64,000 nt of DNA from Paracoccaceae bacterium (GTDB lineage: Bacteria > Pseudomonadota > Alphaproteobacteria > Rhodobacterales > Rhodobacteraceae): contig JAKVCO010000002.1 in the NCBI GenBank assembly GCA_022448245.1, positions 59,373-123,372 of the forward strand, in the 5' to 3' direction. A model generated the notes under the pieces. The model saw only the letters and a program-made list of their open reading frames with translations, made no database searches and was not told the origin of the DNA. Of this stretch, positions 51,995 through 61,832 are shown one piece after another. Position 1 is the first letter of the stretch, and each line of letters begins with the position of its first letter. Position numbers and translations under genes: made by a program.

Positions 51995-54535
51995 TCAGGC
52001 GCTCTCCAAAACCTCTGCGAGGGCGATCTGAGCGGCTGCAAGGCGTGCTCCGGGCACACGGAACGGCGAGCAGGAGACATAGGTAAATCCGGCGCGGCGG
52101 CACATTGCGATGGCTTCCGGATCACCGCCATGCTCGCCGCAAAGGCTCAAAACGACCTCGGGACGCGCGTCGCGTCCACGCTCTGCACCGATCTGGAGAA
52201 GCTCCCCCACCCCGTCCATATCGAGGCGGTGGAACGGATCCTCGTTGTAAACACCCTGCTGCACATAGGGCGACATGAAGCGACCGGCGTCGTCGCGCGA
52301 TAGGCCATAGGTCATCTGTGTGAGGTCGTTTGTACCAAAGCTCAGGAACGCCGTGTGGGGCGCGATATCGCCTGCACGCAGCGCCGCGCGCGGCGTCTCG
52401 ACCATCACGCCGATGGAATATTCCACCTCCAACCCCGTCTCGGCACGCACCGCCGCGCCCACGGCATCGATGCGCTTCTGGACGAGCTCCACTTCCTTTC
52501 GGGCCGTCACAAGCGGGATCATGATTTCGGGCATGGTGCCTTCGCTGATCGCGGCCTCCAGAATTGCACGCACCTGCATGTCGTAAATCTCGGGGATCGT
52601 GATCCCGAGGCGCACGCCCCGCATGCCGAGCATGGGGTTGTATTCCGAGAGATCCCGCACCCTCTCTGTGACGTCGCTTACGGGCAGGTTCAGTGCCGCG
52701 GCGAGGTCACGCAGGCCCTCGCGGTCTGTCGGAAGGAACTCGTGAAGCGGCGGATCGAGCAAACGCACGCAGACGGGTCGCCCTTGCATGATACGGAAAA
52801 GCTGCTTGAAATCAGCGCGTTGCATCGGCAAGAGACGCTCAAGCACGGCAGCGCGATCTTCTGCGGTATCGGCAAAGATCATCTCGCGCATCACCGTTAG
52901 GCGGTCGCCTTCGAAGAACATGTGCTCGGTCCGGCAAAGGCCCAAACCATCAGCGGCAAAGCCAATCGCAGACTCAGCCTCAGCAGCAGTGTCGGCATTG
53001 GCGCGCACGCCGATGTCACGGAACTGGTCCGCCCAGCCGAGCAGCGTGGCAACGCTGTCATCAAGTCCCGCTTTGGTCAGCGGCGCGGCACCTGCGAGCA
53101 CCTCTCCCGCTGTGCCGTCGATCGTAACCATGTCGCCTTCGGCAAGGCTTCGATCCCCCACCACGAGCGTCCGCGCGCGGTCGTTCACCTCGATCTCCGA
53201 GGCGCCAACGATGCACGGAAGGCCAAAGCCACGTCCGATCACCGCCGCGTGGGAAGTGATGCCCCCTCGTTCTGTCAGCACCGCCTGAGCCACGTGCATC
53301 CCGCGAATATCCTCGGGCGACGTCTCACGCCGCACGAGGACACAAGGCTCACCCCGCGCCGCGCTGGCTTGAGCCTCAGAAGCCGTAAAGACGAGCTTGC
53401 CGCAAGCCGCACCCGGGCTCGCCGCGATACCGCTTGTGACCACATCCCGCGGGGCATCAGCCTCGACCTGGGAGTGCAGGAGCTCCGAAAGCGCTGCCGG
53501 TTCAATGCGTTGCAGCGCTGTCTTGGTATCAATGATGCCGTCTTCAGCGAGGCTTACCGCCACTTTCACCGACGCGCGCGAGTTGCGCGGGACACGTACC
53601 GCGTCGAGGATCGCAAGGGTGCCTTTCTCAATCGCGAACTTGATCTGCATTTCTTCGCGCAGCTTGGCGCGAGCGATGGTCCCATATTCGATGAGCTGCG
53701 CGAAGGCGGCGGGCTCAAGTTCTTCTAATGACGGGCCGCGCGGGTCCTTCGTCAGGTAAATCTCATCAGCCTCGCCCAGCACATCACGCGCGCCGGCACG
53801 GCTTTTGTAGCGTCCAGTGACCTGCGGCAGGCCGGTCTCCGTGTCGATAAAATGGATCTCGCCCGATCCACGCTCCCCCGGGCCGGGCGTTGGCGCCATC
53901 TCTTGCACAATGAGGCCTAGCCCCGCATCCGCAGGTGCCCCTTGTGCCTGGCGAAGTAGTCGCGCCGTCGTCCCGCCCCAAGCGCGCGCCATGGACCGAA
54001 GCACAGCCGCGAGCTGCACCCCACGGTCTTGCGGAAACGGCTCCTCTGCGACGTCTTCGTAGGCCGCAAGCGTGGCTTTCAGCCCTGCTGCATCGGGCTC
54101 TGCATCGGGAAAGTCATCATCGTCAAGCCGCGCAACGTGGAGCGCGTAGGATCGAATGAACTTGAGATAGAGCGCCGTCGCCGCGTCTTCGCCAATGATC
54201 TCGCAAAGTGCCGCATGGCGCGCGTCATTAATCCCGATCTGCAGGATCGCCGCCGGGCCGCCCCAATCCGCGTTCTCCGATGAAGGCCGCACCGATAGGA
54301 GGCTGTCTGCCGAGAACGGCGTCATGATCGTCGCAAGATCTACGGGCTGGCCCTCGCCAATGCCGCGCACCGTCTCAAAGCACAGCGCGGATGTGACCGG
54401 CACCGGCATGCCGAGCCGGATCAGCCTTTGCAGGCACTTGGCCCGGCCCCCGTGATAACGCGCTTTCATGTAGGCGTCGGAGGTGATGGGCGCGATGTCG
54501 GTGACGATCTCGTCGCTTAGATTTTTGCGCTGCAC
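51995..54535 (-). CDS. Pyruvate phosphate dikinase-like PEP-utilising enzyme
   Basis: This 846-residue protein has the PPDK order: an N-terminal ATP-grasp-like region, a swivelling phospho-His domain (LTERGGITSHAAVIGRGFGL) and a C-terminal PEP-binding barrel (GLGLCRTEHMFF, NPMLGMRGVRLG, FLSFGTNDLTQMTYGLSRDD, LSLCGEHGGDPEA with the catalytic Cys). The C-terminal two thirds are canonical. The N-terminus is divergent: the usual GGKGANLAEM loop reads YHGGRAKCLQRLIRLGMPVP, and the family's 880 residues are shortened. It may be a true dikinase or a paralogue with altered nucleotide use. Confidence 0.8.
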   Translation of the reverse strand: MQRKNLSDEIVTDIAPITSDAYMKARYHGGRAKCLQRLIRLGMPVPVTSALCFETVRGIGEGQPVDLATIMTPFSADSLLSVRPSSENADWGGPAAILQIGINDARHAALCEIIGEDAATALYLKFIRSYALHVARLDDDDFPDAEPDAAGLKATLAAYEDVAEEPFPQDRGVQLAAVLRSMARAWGGTTARLLRQAQGAPADAGLGLIVQEMAPTPGPGERGSGEIHFIDTETGLPQVTGRYKSRAGARDVLGEADEIYLTKDPRGPSLEELEPAAFAQLIEYGTIARAKLREEMQIKFAIEKGTLAILDAVRVPRNSRASVKVAVSLAEDGIIDTKTALQRIEPAALSELLHSQVEADAPRDVVTSGIAASPGAACGKLVFTASEAQASAARGEPCVLVRRETSPEDIRGMHVAQAVLTERGGITSHAAVIGRGFGLPCIVGASEIEVNDRARTLVVGDRSLAEGDMVTIDGTAGEVLAGAAPLTKAGLDDSVATLLGWADQFRDIGVRANADTAAEAESAIGFAADGLGLCRTEHMFFEGDRLTVMREMIFADTAEDRAAVLERLLPMQRADFKQLFRIMQGRPVCVRLLDPPLHEFLPTDREGLRDLAAALNLPVSDVTERVRDLSEYNPMLGMRGVRLGITIPEIYDMQVRAILEAAISEGTMPEIMIPLVTARKEVELVQKRIDAVGAAVRAETGLEVEYSIGVMVETPRAALRAGDIAPHTAFLSFGTNDLTQMTYGLSRDDAGRFMSPYVQQGVYNEDPFHRLDMDGVGELLQIGAERGRDARPEVVLSLCGEHGGDPEAIAMCRRAGFTYVSCSPFRVPGARLAAAQIALAEVLESA

Positions 54536-54611
54536 TGCGGCATTCCTTTCGCCGCAGATTACAATTTAGGCGATTCGGATCAAGAGCTGCCGCAAAAGTA
54601 ACGGCTTTATG

Positions 54612-56648
54612 TCAGCCCTCGACTTTCGTGAGGTCTGCCACCTGCCCCACCGTCGTGCGGATCTGGCTGAGGAGGTTGAGACGATTGCGGCGCACCACTT
54701 CGCTGTCGGCATTGATCTTCACGGCTTCAAAGAACGCATCAATAGGCGCGCGCAGCTCTGCCATCGCAGCCATGGCCGTCACGAAATCCTCCGAACCCAT
54801 CGCAGGGGCAATTTTACCCTCGGCGGTTTCCAAAGCGGCAAAGAGGGCCTTCTCCTCCTCCGCTTCCGCGAATTTCATGTCCGCGCCGTAGGAATATTCG
54901 ACGCCGTCTTTCTCTTCCGCCTGGCTGAGTAGGTTGTTGGCTCGCTTAAACCCTTGGACGAGGTTCGTGCCGTCCTCGGTATTCATCACCTCTTGCAGCG
55001 CCGTGGCGCGTTTCACGAGGAGGGTCAGATCGTCGTCACCCGCCATCGCGAGACAGGCGTCGATCACGTCGTGACGGATGCCACGGTCGCGCAGGTAGAC
55101 CTTCAGGCGGTCATGGAAGAAATACAGCAGGTTCTCCGACCACTCGCCGTCGAAACGGTCATTCAGCGAAAGGCGTGTGTCGTTGTCCAGCAAAAGCCGG
55201 ATCACACCCAACGCCGCGCGGCGCAGGGCGTAGGGGTCCTTGGAGCCGGTGGGCTTTTCGTCGATGGCCCAGAACCCGGTGAGGATGTCGAGCTTTTCAG
55301 CGAGCGACACGGCCACGGAAACAGGCTCCGTCGGGACATCGTCCGAGGGGCCGAGCGGCGCATAGTGATCGCGCGCGGCATTGGCCACGTCAGGCGCGTG
55401 GCCAGCTTCGAGAGCATAGTAGCGGCCCATGATGCCTTGGAGTTCGGGGAACTCGTAGACCATCTCAGACGCGAGATCGGCTTTCGCGATGCGCGCGGCT
55501 TCTTCGGCCTGCGCGGGATCTGCGCCCACAATGGGGGCGAGCTCTTTGGCCAGCGCCGCGATGCGCGCGATGCGCTCGGCTTGCGTGCCGAGTTTCGCGT
55601 GGAACGTGACGTTTTCGAGCGCACCCGTCCACGCGCCCATGCCCGCCTTGGCCTCGCGCAGGTCGTTCTCCCAAAAGAACTTGGCGTCTGACAGGCGCGC
55701 CGCGAGAACCTTTTGGTTCCCCGCCAGGATCGTCGCGCCGTCATCAGCGGTCTCGCGGTTCGCCACGGTGATGAACTTCTCAATCCGGCCCGTGGCGGCG
55801 TTACGGACAGAGAAGAACTTCTGATGCTCTTTCATGGAGGTCTGCAGCACCTCCGGCGGCAGGGCGAGGAAATCCTCCCCAATGTCGCCCATCAGCACGA
55901 CAGGCCATTCGACGAGGCCCGCGACCTCAGCCAAAAGCCCGCGGTCTTCGACCACCTCTAGCCCTGCGGCCTCGGCCTGTTTGACGGCGTCGGTCCAGAT
56001 CATCTCCTGACGCTCAGCCGGGCGCAGGATCACGTGGGCCCCACGCAGCTGCGCCTCGTAATCCGCGAAATCGCGCACGGTGAAACGTGTGGGTGCCATG
56101 AAGCGATGCCCGCCGGTCTCGGCACCGGCCTCGAACTGATCAACGGTCACAGGCACCACCGCCCCATCGAGCACGCAGAGGATCGATTGCAGGGGGCGCA
56201 CCCATTTCAGGCTCCCTGCCCCCCAGCGCATGGACTTCGGCCATGGGAAGGTGCGGATCGTCTTCTCAAGGACTTCGGCGATGATCGCAGGCGCAGGACG
56301 GCCCGCTTTCGTGATCTGGGCAAAGTAGACTTGGCCCTTCTTGTCATCCCGGATTTCGAGATCGTCTTTCGAGACGCCTGCGCCACGCAGGAAGCCTTCG
56401 AGCGCCTTGTCCGGCGCGCCGACCTTGGGGCCTTTACGCTCTTCCACGGTCGTGGGGCTCTCTGCGAGGAGGCCTTTGACGTGCAGCGTTAGGCGGCGCG
56501 GTGTCGAATAGTGTTCTGAGCTCTCATAAATTAACCCCGCTTCGAAGAGCTCGTCGGTTACCTTTCTTTCTAAGGTCGCAGATGCATCCTTTTGAAGTCT
56601 GGCAGGAATTTCCTCGGAGAAGAGTTCGATCAGAAGATCAGGCATCAA
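54612..56648 (-). CDS. glyS: Glycyl-tRNA synthetase beta subunit
   Basis: This 678-residue beta subunit of the heterotetrameric glycyl-tRNA synthetase opens with MPDLLIELFSEEIPARLQ. It contains IRTFPWPKSMRWGAGSLKWV, ESVPL-type HD-like and anticodon-binding regions (VSLAEKLDILTGFWAIDEKP, DPYALRRAALGVIRLL). It binds tRNA-Gly together with GlyQ. The start overlaps the stop of the small upstream membrane protein gene (ATGA), which separates it from glyQ. Confidence 0.95.
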   Translation of the reverse strand: MMPDLLIELFSEEIPARLQKDASATLERKVTDELFEAGLIYESSEHYSTPRRLTLHVKGLLAESPTTVEERKGPKVGAPDKALEGFLRGAGVSKDDLEIRDDKKGQVYFAQITKAGRPAPAIIAEVLEKTIRTFPWPKSMRWGAGSLKWVRPLQSILCVLDGAVVPVTVDQFEAGAETGGHRFMAPTRFTVRDFADYEAQLRGAHVILRPAERQEMIWTDAVKQAEAAGLEVVEDRGLLAEVAGLVEWPVVLMGDIGEDFLALPPEVLQTSMKEHQKFFSVRNAATGRIEKFITVANRETADDGATILAGNQKVLAARLSDAKFFWENDLREAKAGMGAWTGALENVTFHAKLGTQAERIARIAALAKELAPIVGADPAQAEEAARIAKADLASEMVYEFPELQGIMGRYYALEAGHAPDVANAARDHYAPLGPSDDVPTEPVSVAVSLAEKLDILTGFWAIDEKPTGSKDPYALRRAALGVIRLLLDNDTRLSLNDRFDGEWSENLLYFFHDRLKVYLRDRGIRHDVIDACLAMAGDDDLTLLVKRATALQEVMNTEDGTNLVQGFKRANNLLSQAEEKDGVEYSYGADMKFAEAEEEKALFAALETAEGKIAPAMGSEDFVTAMAAMAELRAPIDAFFEAVKINADSEVVRRNRLNLLSQIRTTVGQVADLTKVEG

Positions 56649-57163
56649 TTCGTCCTTTCGGGGCAGTTTTCGCCCGCGGGGGTGCCGTCATAGAGCTTGT
56701 CGCCGCATTCGTTGAGCTGGTGCCACACGAAGCCGCGGCCATCTTGGGTGATCGCGACGACGCGGTCGATCCCGTAGGTGATGTTGCGTTCACCTGTGAA
56801 AGCGATGGCCGTGCCTGCGCGGAGCGCGTCGCCCAGCGCGAGGGCATCAAAGCAATCAAACCAAGGCGGCGCGTTGAGCGGCTCGGGGTCTTCGAACATC
56901 TCGAATGTCTCGGACGCCTCTGCGGGCGTCAGTTCGGTTTGGAAGCAAGCACGGTAGCGAATGGGCGATGACACGGCGTCGATCGCCTGCGCTCCAGAGA
57001 ACGCGATGGCTTCTGGTGTGCCCGAGGCGAGCGATGTCAGCTGCACGCCGTCGGCGTCCACAGTGACTTCTTCGTAGTACCAAAAGTTGTAGGCCCAATA
57101 GATCCCGCCGCCGATCAGCGCGGCCGAGAGCAGGATGAAGATGGAGACGAGTTTGCCGGCCAT
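56645..57163 (-). CDS. Membrane-anchored hypothetical protein between glyQ and glyS
   Basis: This 172-residue protein starts MAGKLVSIFILLSAALIGGG at ATG 57163, with one N-terminal helix (residues ~5-27). A periplasmic domain follows with three or four cysteines (YRACFQTE, PWFDCFDAL, NECGDKLYD, GENCPERT) that could form disulfides. It belongs to a Rhodobacterales-type conserved family (DUF6446-like as I recall); its function is unknown. A longer frame to 57349 reads through the inverted-repeat region and is rejected. It is translationally coupled to glyS. Confidence 0.75.
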   Translation of the reverse strand: MAGKLVSIFILLSAALIGGGIYWAYNFWYYEEVTVDADGVQLTSLASGTPEAIAFSGAQAIDAVSSPIRYRACFQTELTPAEASETFEMFEDPEPLNAPPWFDCFDALALGDALRAGTAIAFTGERNITYGIDRVVAITQDGRGFVWHQLNECGDKLYDGTPAGENCPERTN

Positions 57164-57199
57164 GGGATCAAAGCTCAGAGAGGCGCGGCAGAGCACCCG

Positions 57200-57343
57200 G
57201 CGCGTATGCGCCAAGCCCGACCTCCCCCCCGGGAGGGCTTCCTGCGATGGCGACCTTCGACCGACCAAAGGCTTGGTCTGAGGCGCCGGGGAGCCAAGCT
57301 GAGAAAGCACGCCCACCCGAGGTCGGGCTTGGCGCATTCGCGC
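57200..57343. repeat. Long inverted repeat with internal hairpins
   Basis: The left arm GCGCG-T-ATGCGCCAAGCCCGACCTC is 57200-57224 and the right arm 57319-57343 is its reverse complement except for one position (24 of 25). The 94-nt interior holds further hairpins: CCTCCC/GGGAGG at 57221-57236 and GACCAA-AGGC-TTGGTC near 57263-57280. It fills almost all of the glyQ to 57163 gap and would be transcribed in any glyQ-glyS mRNA. It could be a dispersed palindromic repeat or a structured RNA. Confidence 0.85.
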
Positions 57344-57352
57344 GAACAATCA

Positions 57353-58288
57353 TCACGCTGCCTCCCAACCGCCGGCTTCGGTTTGCACGAAGGCATCAGC
57401 ACACCGCTTAGCAAGGGTGCGCACGCGAAGGATATAGCTCTGCCGCTCGGTCACGGAGATCACGCCCCGCGCATCGAGCAGGTTAAAGAGGTGGCTGGCC
57501 TTGATGCACTGATCGTAGGCCGGATGCGCCATCACGATGCGCTTGCCGGTCTTGGGATCATCATAGCGCTCATCAAGGATCGCGTTGCAGGCGGCCTCTG
57601 CGTCCTCAAAGTGCTTGAGCAGCACCTCGGTATTGGCCACGTCAAAGTTCCAGCGCGAATACTCCTCTTCCGTCTGGCGGAAGACGTCACCGTATTTCAG
57701 CGGGATGGGCGACTGCGGATCGTTGTAGGGCATCTCCATGACGTGATCGACGCCGAGCACATACATTGCCAGACGCTCAAGCCCGTAAGTCAGCTCACCC
57801 GACACCGGGTAGCAATCATGCCCGCCCACCTGTTGGAAATAGGTGAATTGGCTCACCTCCATCCCGTCGCACCAGACCTCCCACCCGAGGCCCCAGGCGC
57901 CGAGCGTCGGGCTCTCCCAATCGTCCTCGACGAAGCGAATGTCGTGGAGTGACATGTCGATCCCGATCGCCTCGAGCGAGCCCAGATAGAGATCCTGAAG
58001 ATCCGGCGGCGACGGCTTAATGAGCACCTGATACTGGTAATAATGCTGCAACCGGTTGGGGTTTTCGCCGTAGCGGCCATCGGTGGGACGGCGCGAAGGC
58101 TGCACGTAGGCCGCCGCCCATTGGCGCGTGCCGAGCGAGCGCAGGGTCGTGGCCGGATGGAATGTCCCCGCCCCAACTTCCATGTCGTAGGGTTGCAGCA
58201 CCGCGCAACCTCGCGCACCCCAATACGCCTGTAGGCGCAAGATGATTTCCTGGAAGGATTTCGGCGTGGTGACGGTGTCGCTGGCCAT
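57353..58288 (-). CDS. glyQ: Glycyl-tRNA synthetase alpha subunit
   Basis: This 311-residue catalytic subunit has [78 protein letters not shown] and [12 protein letters not shown], all class II synthetase motifs of bacterial GlyQ. ATG 58288 ([10 protein letters not shown]) is chosen over further ATGs at 58294 and 58318 because homologues begin here. Together with GlyS it charges tRNA-Gly. Confidence 0.97.
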   Translation of the reverse strand: MASDTVTTPKSFQEIILRLQAYWGARGCAVLQPYDMEVGAGTFHPATTLRSLGTRQWAAAYVQPSRRPTDGRYGENPNRLQHYYQYQVLIKPSPPDLQDLYLGSLEAIGIDMSLHDIRFVEDDWESPTLGAWGLGWEVWCDGMEVSQFTYFQQVGGHDCYPVSGELTYGLERLAMYVLGVDHVMEMPYNDPQSPIPLKYGDVFRQTEEEYSRWNFDVANTEVLLKHFEDAEAACNAILDERYDDPKTGKRIVMAHPAYDQCIKASHLFNLLDARGVISVTERQSYILRVRTLAKRCADAFVQTEAGGWEAA

Positions 58289-58487
58289 GAGCATGCCCCT
58301 ATAAAAGCGCGAGTTCACTAGCCCTCCCCCTGCGGACGGTCAACCTGCGGGGATGCCGCGCTGTAGCAGGTAAGTGACAGCCGCGAAAAACGCAGGCCTC
58401 TCGCAGGCGCTGCAACGGTTTTCCGCTTCAAAGCCTGCTTCCGCTGACCGATAGTGCGCCAAGTTTCTGGCTGAGGGATTTTTAGGG

Positions 58488-60239
58488 ATGAAACAGCTCA
58501 TTTTAGCGCTGTGCGTGTGGATGTTTGGGGCGGTCGCTGCCCTGGCTCAGGACAGAGTTTGGATTCAAATCGAGGCACAGCCGAACCTGCGCGAGGCGGA
58601 GAACGCATTGCGCAACTACGCAAACGTTCTGCCCGACGTGGCGGGCTTTCAGATCAACGCACGCTGGTACAGTATTGCTCTTGGCCCCTATGACCGCGCC
58701 GATGCGGAGCTTCGACTGGCGCGCCTTCGCGTCCAGGGCGTGATCCCCACAGATAGTTACCTCGCCGAACCGGCACGTTTTGTGCGTCAGTTCTGGCCCA
58801 TCGGCGCCAATGATCTCGATCCTGCGCGCGGTGTGATTACGGCTCAGAACACCCCGACACCGGCCGTCGAGCCCGTAGCCGAGACCAACGAGACCCCGGC
58901 AGAGCTCGTAGTCCCCGATGAGACGCCTCAACAGGCGCGCGCGGCCGAGAATGCGCTGTCACGGGATGAAAAGCGCCTCTTGCAGACGGCTCTCGCGGCA
59001 GAAGGATTCTACAACTCCACCATCGACGGCCTTTTCGGGCGCGGCACGCGGGCCTCTATGTCAGCTTGGCAGGCTGCCAATGGCTTTGAAGAAACCGGGA
59101 TCCTCACGACGGTGCAACGCGCAGCACTGATCCAAAGCTATAACTCGATCCTTGATGGCTTGGGCCTCGTCCAGACGACAGACTTCGAAGCCGGCATCTC
59201 CATGAAAATGCCCATGGAGCAGATCGCGCTGAAGGAATACGAGCCGCCCTTCGCGCACTACGAGGCGACTGGCAGCGAAGGCATCTCGATGTCGCTCATC
59301 TCCCAGGGAGGGAGCCGCGCACGGTTCCAGGGCCTCTTCAACGTGCTTCAGACGCTCGATGTTGTGCCAACGCAGGGCCCGCGCGAATTGGGCCGCAACG
59401 TGTTCACGATCACCGGAATCGATGCCACGCGCCACACCACCATCGAGGTGCGCTACGAAGAAGGCGTCATGAAAGGCTTTATGCTCGTCTGGCCTGCCAA
59501 CGATGAAAAGCGCCTGCGCCGCGTGCTGCAAGAGATGCGCACCTCGTTCCAGGCGTTGCCTGGCGCACTTGATCCCGCGATTGCGGTGCCCGACGAAAAC
59601 CAAAGCATCGACCTTCTGGCAGGCCTCGAAATTCGCCAGCCCCAGCTGGAGGCAACCGGCTTTTTCATTGATGCGGCAGGCACAGTTCTGACCGCGACCG
59701 AGACGCTTGGCTCTTGCGAGCGCATCTCGCTGGGCGACGGCGTGGATGCCGATGTTGTCTTTGCGGATGCCGATCTGGGCCTTGCGATGCTGCGCCCACG
59801 CCAGGCCATCGCGCCCATCGACTACGCCACGTTCCAGGCCGCTGTGCCACGCCTTCGCGGTGAAGTTGCCGCCGCTGGCTTCTCCTACGGTGGGGACCTT
59901 GGCGCACCGACGCTGACGCTGGGCACGATTGCCGATCTGCGCGGTCTCGACGGGGAAGACACGATGAAACGGCTCGAGCTTTTGGCCGAACCCGGCGACA
60001 GCGGCGGCCCGGTCTTTGATCTGGGCGGTGCTGTTCTTGGCCTCCTGCGCCCGGCGCCCGAGGCTGCCGGTCAGATCCTGCCGCAGAATGTGCGCTTTGC
60101 GCTCGACACCGACACGATCCGTAACCGCCTTGCTGCCGAAGGTGTAGCGATCCGCGAAGTGTCTGTGCCTGCGCGCATGGATCCAGTTGAGATCGCCGCC
60201 CTCGCCGACGACATCACCGTCCTCGTCCAGTGCTGGTAA
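58488..60239 (+). CDS. Exported trypsin-like protein with SPOR-like and peptidoglycan-binding domains
   Basis: This 583-residue protein has a signal peptide (MKQLILALCVWMFGAVAALA). An N-terminal SPOR-like domain (WIQIEAQPNLREAENALRNY, WYSIALGPYDRADAELRLAR) and a PG_binding_1 domain (LLQTALAAEGFYNSTIDGLF, residues ~160-225) follow. The C-terminal third is a trypsin/DegP-like fold with GDSGGPVFDLGGAVLGLLRP (Ser near residue 505) and DADLGLAMLRP (Asp). The His site expected as TxxHV reads VLTATETLGSC, so the catalytic His seems lost. It may be a peptidoglycan-bound scaffold or a catalytically altered protease. Confidence 0.8.
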   Translation: MKQLILALCVWMFGAVAALAQDRVWIQIEAQPNLREAENALRNYANVLPDVAGFQINARWYSIALGPYDRADAELRLARLRVQGVIPTDSYLAEPARFVRQFWPIGANDLDPARGVITAQNTPTPAVEPVAETNETPAELVVPDETPQQARAAENALSRDEKRLLQTALAAEGFYNSTIDGLFGRGTRASMSAWQAANGFEETGILTTVQRAALIQSYNSILDGLGLVQTTDFEAGISMKMPMEQIALKEYEPPFAHYEATGSEGISMSLISQGGSRARFQGLFNVLQTLDVVPTQGPRELGRNVFTITGIDATRHTTIEVRYEEGVMKGFMLVWPANDEKRLRRVLQEMRTSFQALPGALDPAIAVPDENQSIDLLAGLEIRQPQLEATGFFIDAAGTVLTATETLGSCERISLGDGVDADVVFADADLGLAMLRPRQAIAPIDYATFQAAVPRLRGEVAAAGFSYGGDLGAPTLTLGTIADLRGLDGEDTMKRLELLAEPGDSGGPVFDLGGAVLGLLRPAPEAAGQILPQNVRFALDTDTIRNRLAAEGVAIREVSVPARMDPVEIAALADDITVLVQCW

Positions 60240-60257
60240 GGGATAGGGGCGAGCCCC

Positions 60258-61832
60258 CTATCCTTCCAACACCTCAGGCGTGACATAGATGAGCGTCGGC
60301 CCATCCGCCTCTAACGCCGCGCGAGTAAGCTCTTGCATCTCGGCAAGCGACTTTGGCGCCTCACCATAGGCGCCATAGGCCTTGGCGAGGGCCACAAAGT
60401 CTGGGTTGTGCGCGATTACTGCGTTTGGCGGGATTTGCGCCCGCACCATGCTCTCTTCAATTTCCTTCAGCTTCCCATTGTCCCAAAGGATGATGGGAAG
60501 CGGCAGCCCGAGCTCCACAGCAGTGCCGAGTTCCTGCACCGTGTACTGAAAGCCGTAGTCGCCTGCGATGGCCATCGTAGGCGCGCCGCCCCGTGCCACC
60601 ACACCGCCGATCGCAGCAGGCAAAGCGTAGCCTAACGTGCCAAAGCCCGTGGGGTGGTGCCAGCGGCCCTCGAACTCACACGGCCAGGTTTCCTTTGCGG
60701 CGTAGGCGAATTGGGTCATGTCCGAGAAGATCGTGCAATCCATGTCGGCGACGACCTCATAGAGCGCGTCAGCTACCTGAGTGATGCCGGGCCGTTCAGC
60801 CATAACCTGCGCCCGCCAGGTTGCCCGGGCATTCGCGACCTCTTCATCGGTCCAATCTGCAACGGCCGTGTGGCCCTCAAGCTTTTGCAGAAGCTCCTCG
60901 AAGAAAGCCCCGGCCGTGCATTGCAGGTTCAACGCCCCCTCAAAGCGGAAGCTGGCGGGATCTACATCCACATGGATCACACGTCCTTGCAGCCCGGGAT
61001 CGGTACGCCAAAGGTCAGTCTCAGCCAGCTCGGTCCCCACGAGGACCACAACATCCGCTGCCCCGATCACATCAGCGCTGTCAGAGCGGGCGAGGAACGT
61101 CCCAAAGTTGCGCGCAAGCCTTTGGGCGAGGCCGCGTCCCGCGTAGGTCTCGAAGGCTGCAGCGCCAAGCTTGCTCAACGCATTCTGGATGGTGAATTGA
61201 CTGTTCTTTGCGCCGCCACCCAAGATGAAAAGCGGCCGCTTGGCCGCGAGGATAGGGTCAAAGCAGGCGCTGATATCGACCGTGTTCTGGCGGCACAGCG
61301 CATAACTCCGTGGAGGCTCGGGCGCACGCCCTTCAAGGGCCGCGATAGGCACCTGAATGTGCTTGGGGCGCGGGCGCAGCGTCTCGAACTCCTGCAACGC
61401 GCGATCAATAAGGGCGTAAGCCGCCTGAGCCGTGCGCGCTTCATGTGACCAATCGCAAACCGTTTCCGCCGCCGCACGCTGGTCCTTCATCTGGTGAAGC
61501 TGCCCCTGGGTCGCAGCCGTCTCATCGAGGCATGACGAAATCGCAAGCACCGGCACACTATCCGAATAGGCCTGACCTAGCGGCGTCATCGCGTTAGTCA
61601 GGCCCGGCCCCGTGATGACGTAACACACGCCCGGTCGCCCACTGGCCCGCGCATAACCGTCCGCCATGAAACCCGCGCCTTGCTCATGGCGCGCCAACAC
61701 ATGGGTGATGCCGGCCTCCTCGATACCGCGATACATTTCCTGATTATGAACGCCCGGGATCCCAAAGATCGTATCGACGCCCCGCGCCGCAAGCATGTGA
61801 GAGATTTGAGCACCGAGAGGGCGAGTAGTCAT
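60258..61832 (-). CDS. ThDP-dependent decarboxylase (acetolactate synthase family)
   Basis: This 524-residue ThDP enzyme has catalytic Glu50 in LARHEQGAGFMADGYAR, VCYVITGPGLTNAMTPLGQA and the ThDP/Mg motif MAIAGDYGFQYTVQELG to ILWDN. FAD-binding residues of true acetolactate synthases are not evident. The closest named relatives I recall are 5-guanidino-2-oxopentanoate decarboxylases (AruI, arginine transaminase pathway), but the substrate is uncertain. ATG 61832 overlaps the trkH stop (ATGA). Confidence 0.85.
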   Translation of the reverse strand: MTTRPLGAQISHMLAARGVDTIFGIPGVHNQEMYRGIEEAGITHVLARHEQGAGFMADGYARASGRPGVCYVITGPGLTNAMTPLGQAYSDSVPVLAISSCLDETAATQGQLHQMKDQRAAAETVCDWSHEARTAQAAYALIDRALQEFETLRPRPKHIQVPIAALEGRAPEPPRSYALCRQNTVDISACFDPILAAKRPLFILGGGAKNSQFTIQNALSKLGAAAFETYAGRGLAQRLARNFGTFLARSDSADVIGAADVVVLVGTELAETDLWRTDPGLQGRVIHVDVDPASFRFEGALNLQCTAGAFFEELLQKLEGHTAVADWTDEEVANARATWRAQVMAERPGITQVADALYEVVADMDCTIFSDMTQFAYAAKETWPCEFEGRWHHPTGFGTLGYALPAAIGGVVARGGAPTMAIAGDYGFQYTVQELGTAVELGLPLPIILWDNGKLKEIEESMVRAQIPPNAVIAHNPDFVALAKAYGAYGEAPKSLAEMQELTRAALEADGPTLIYVTPEVLEG

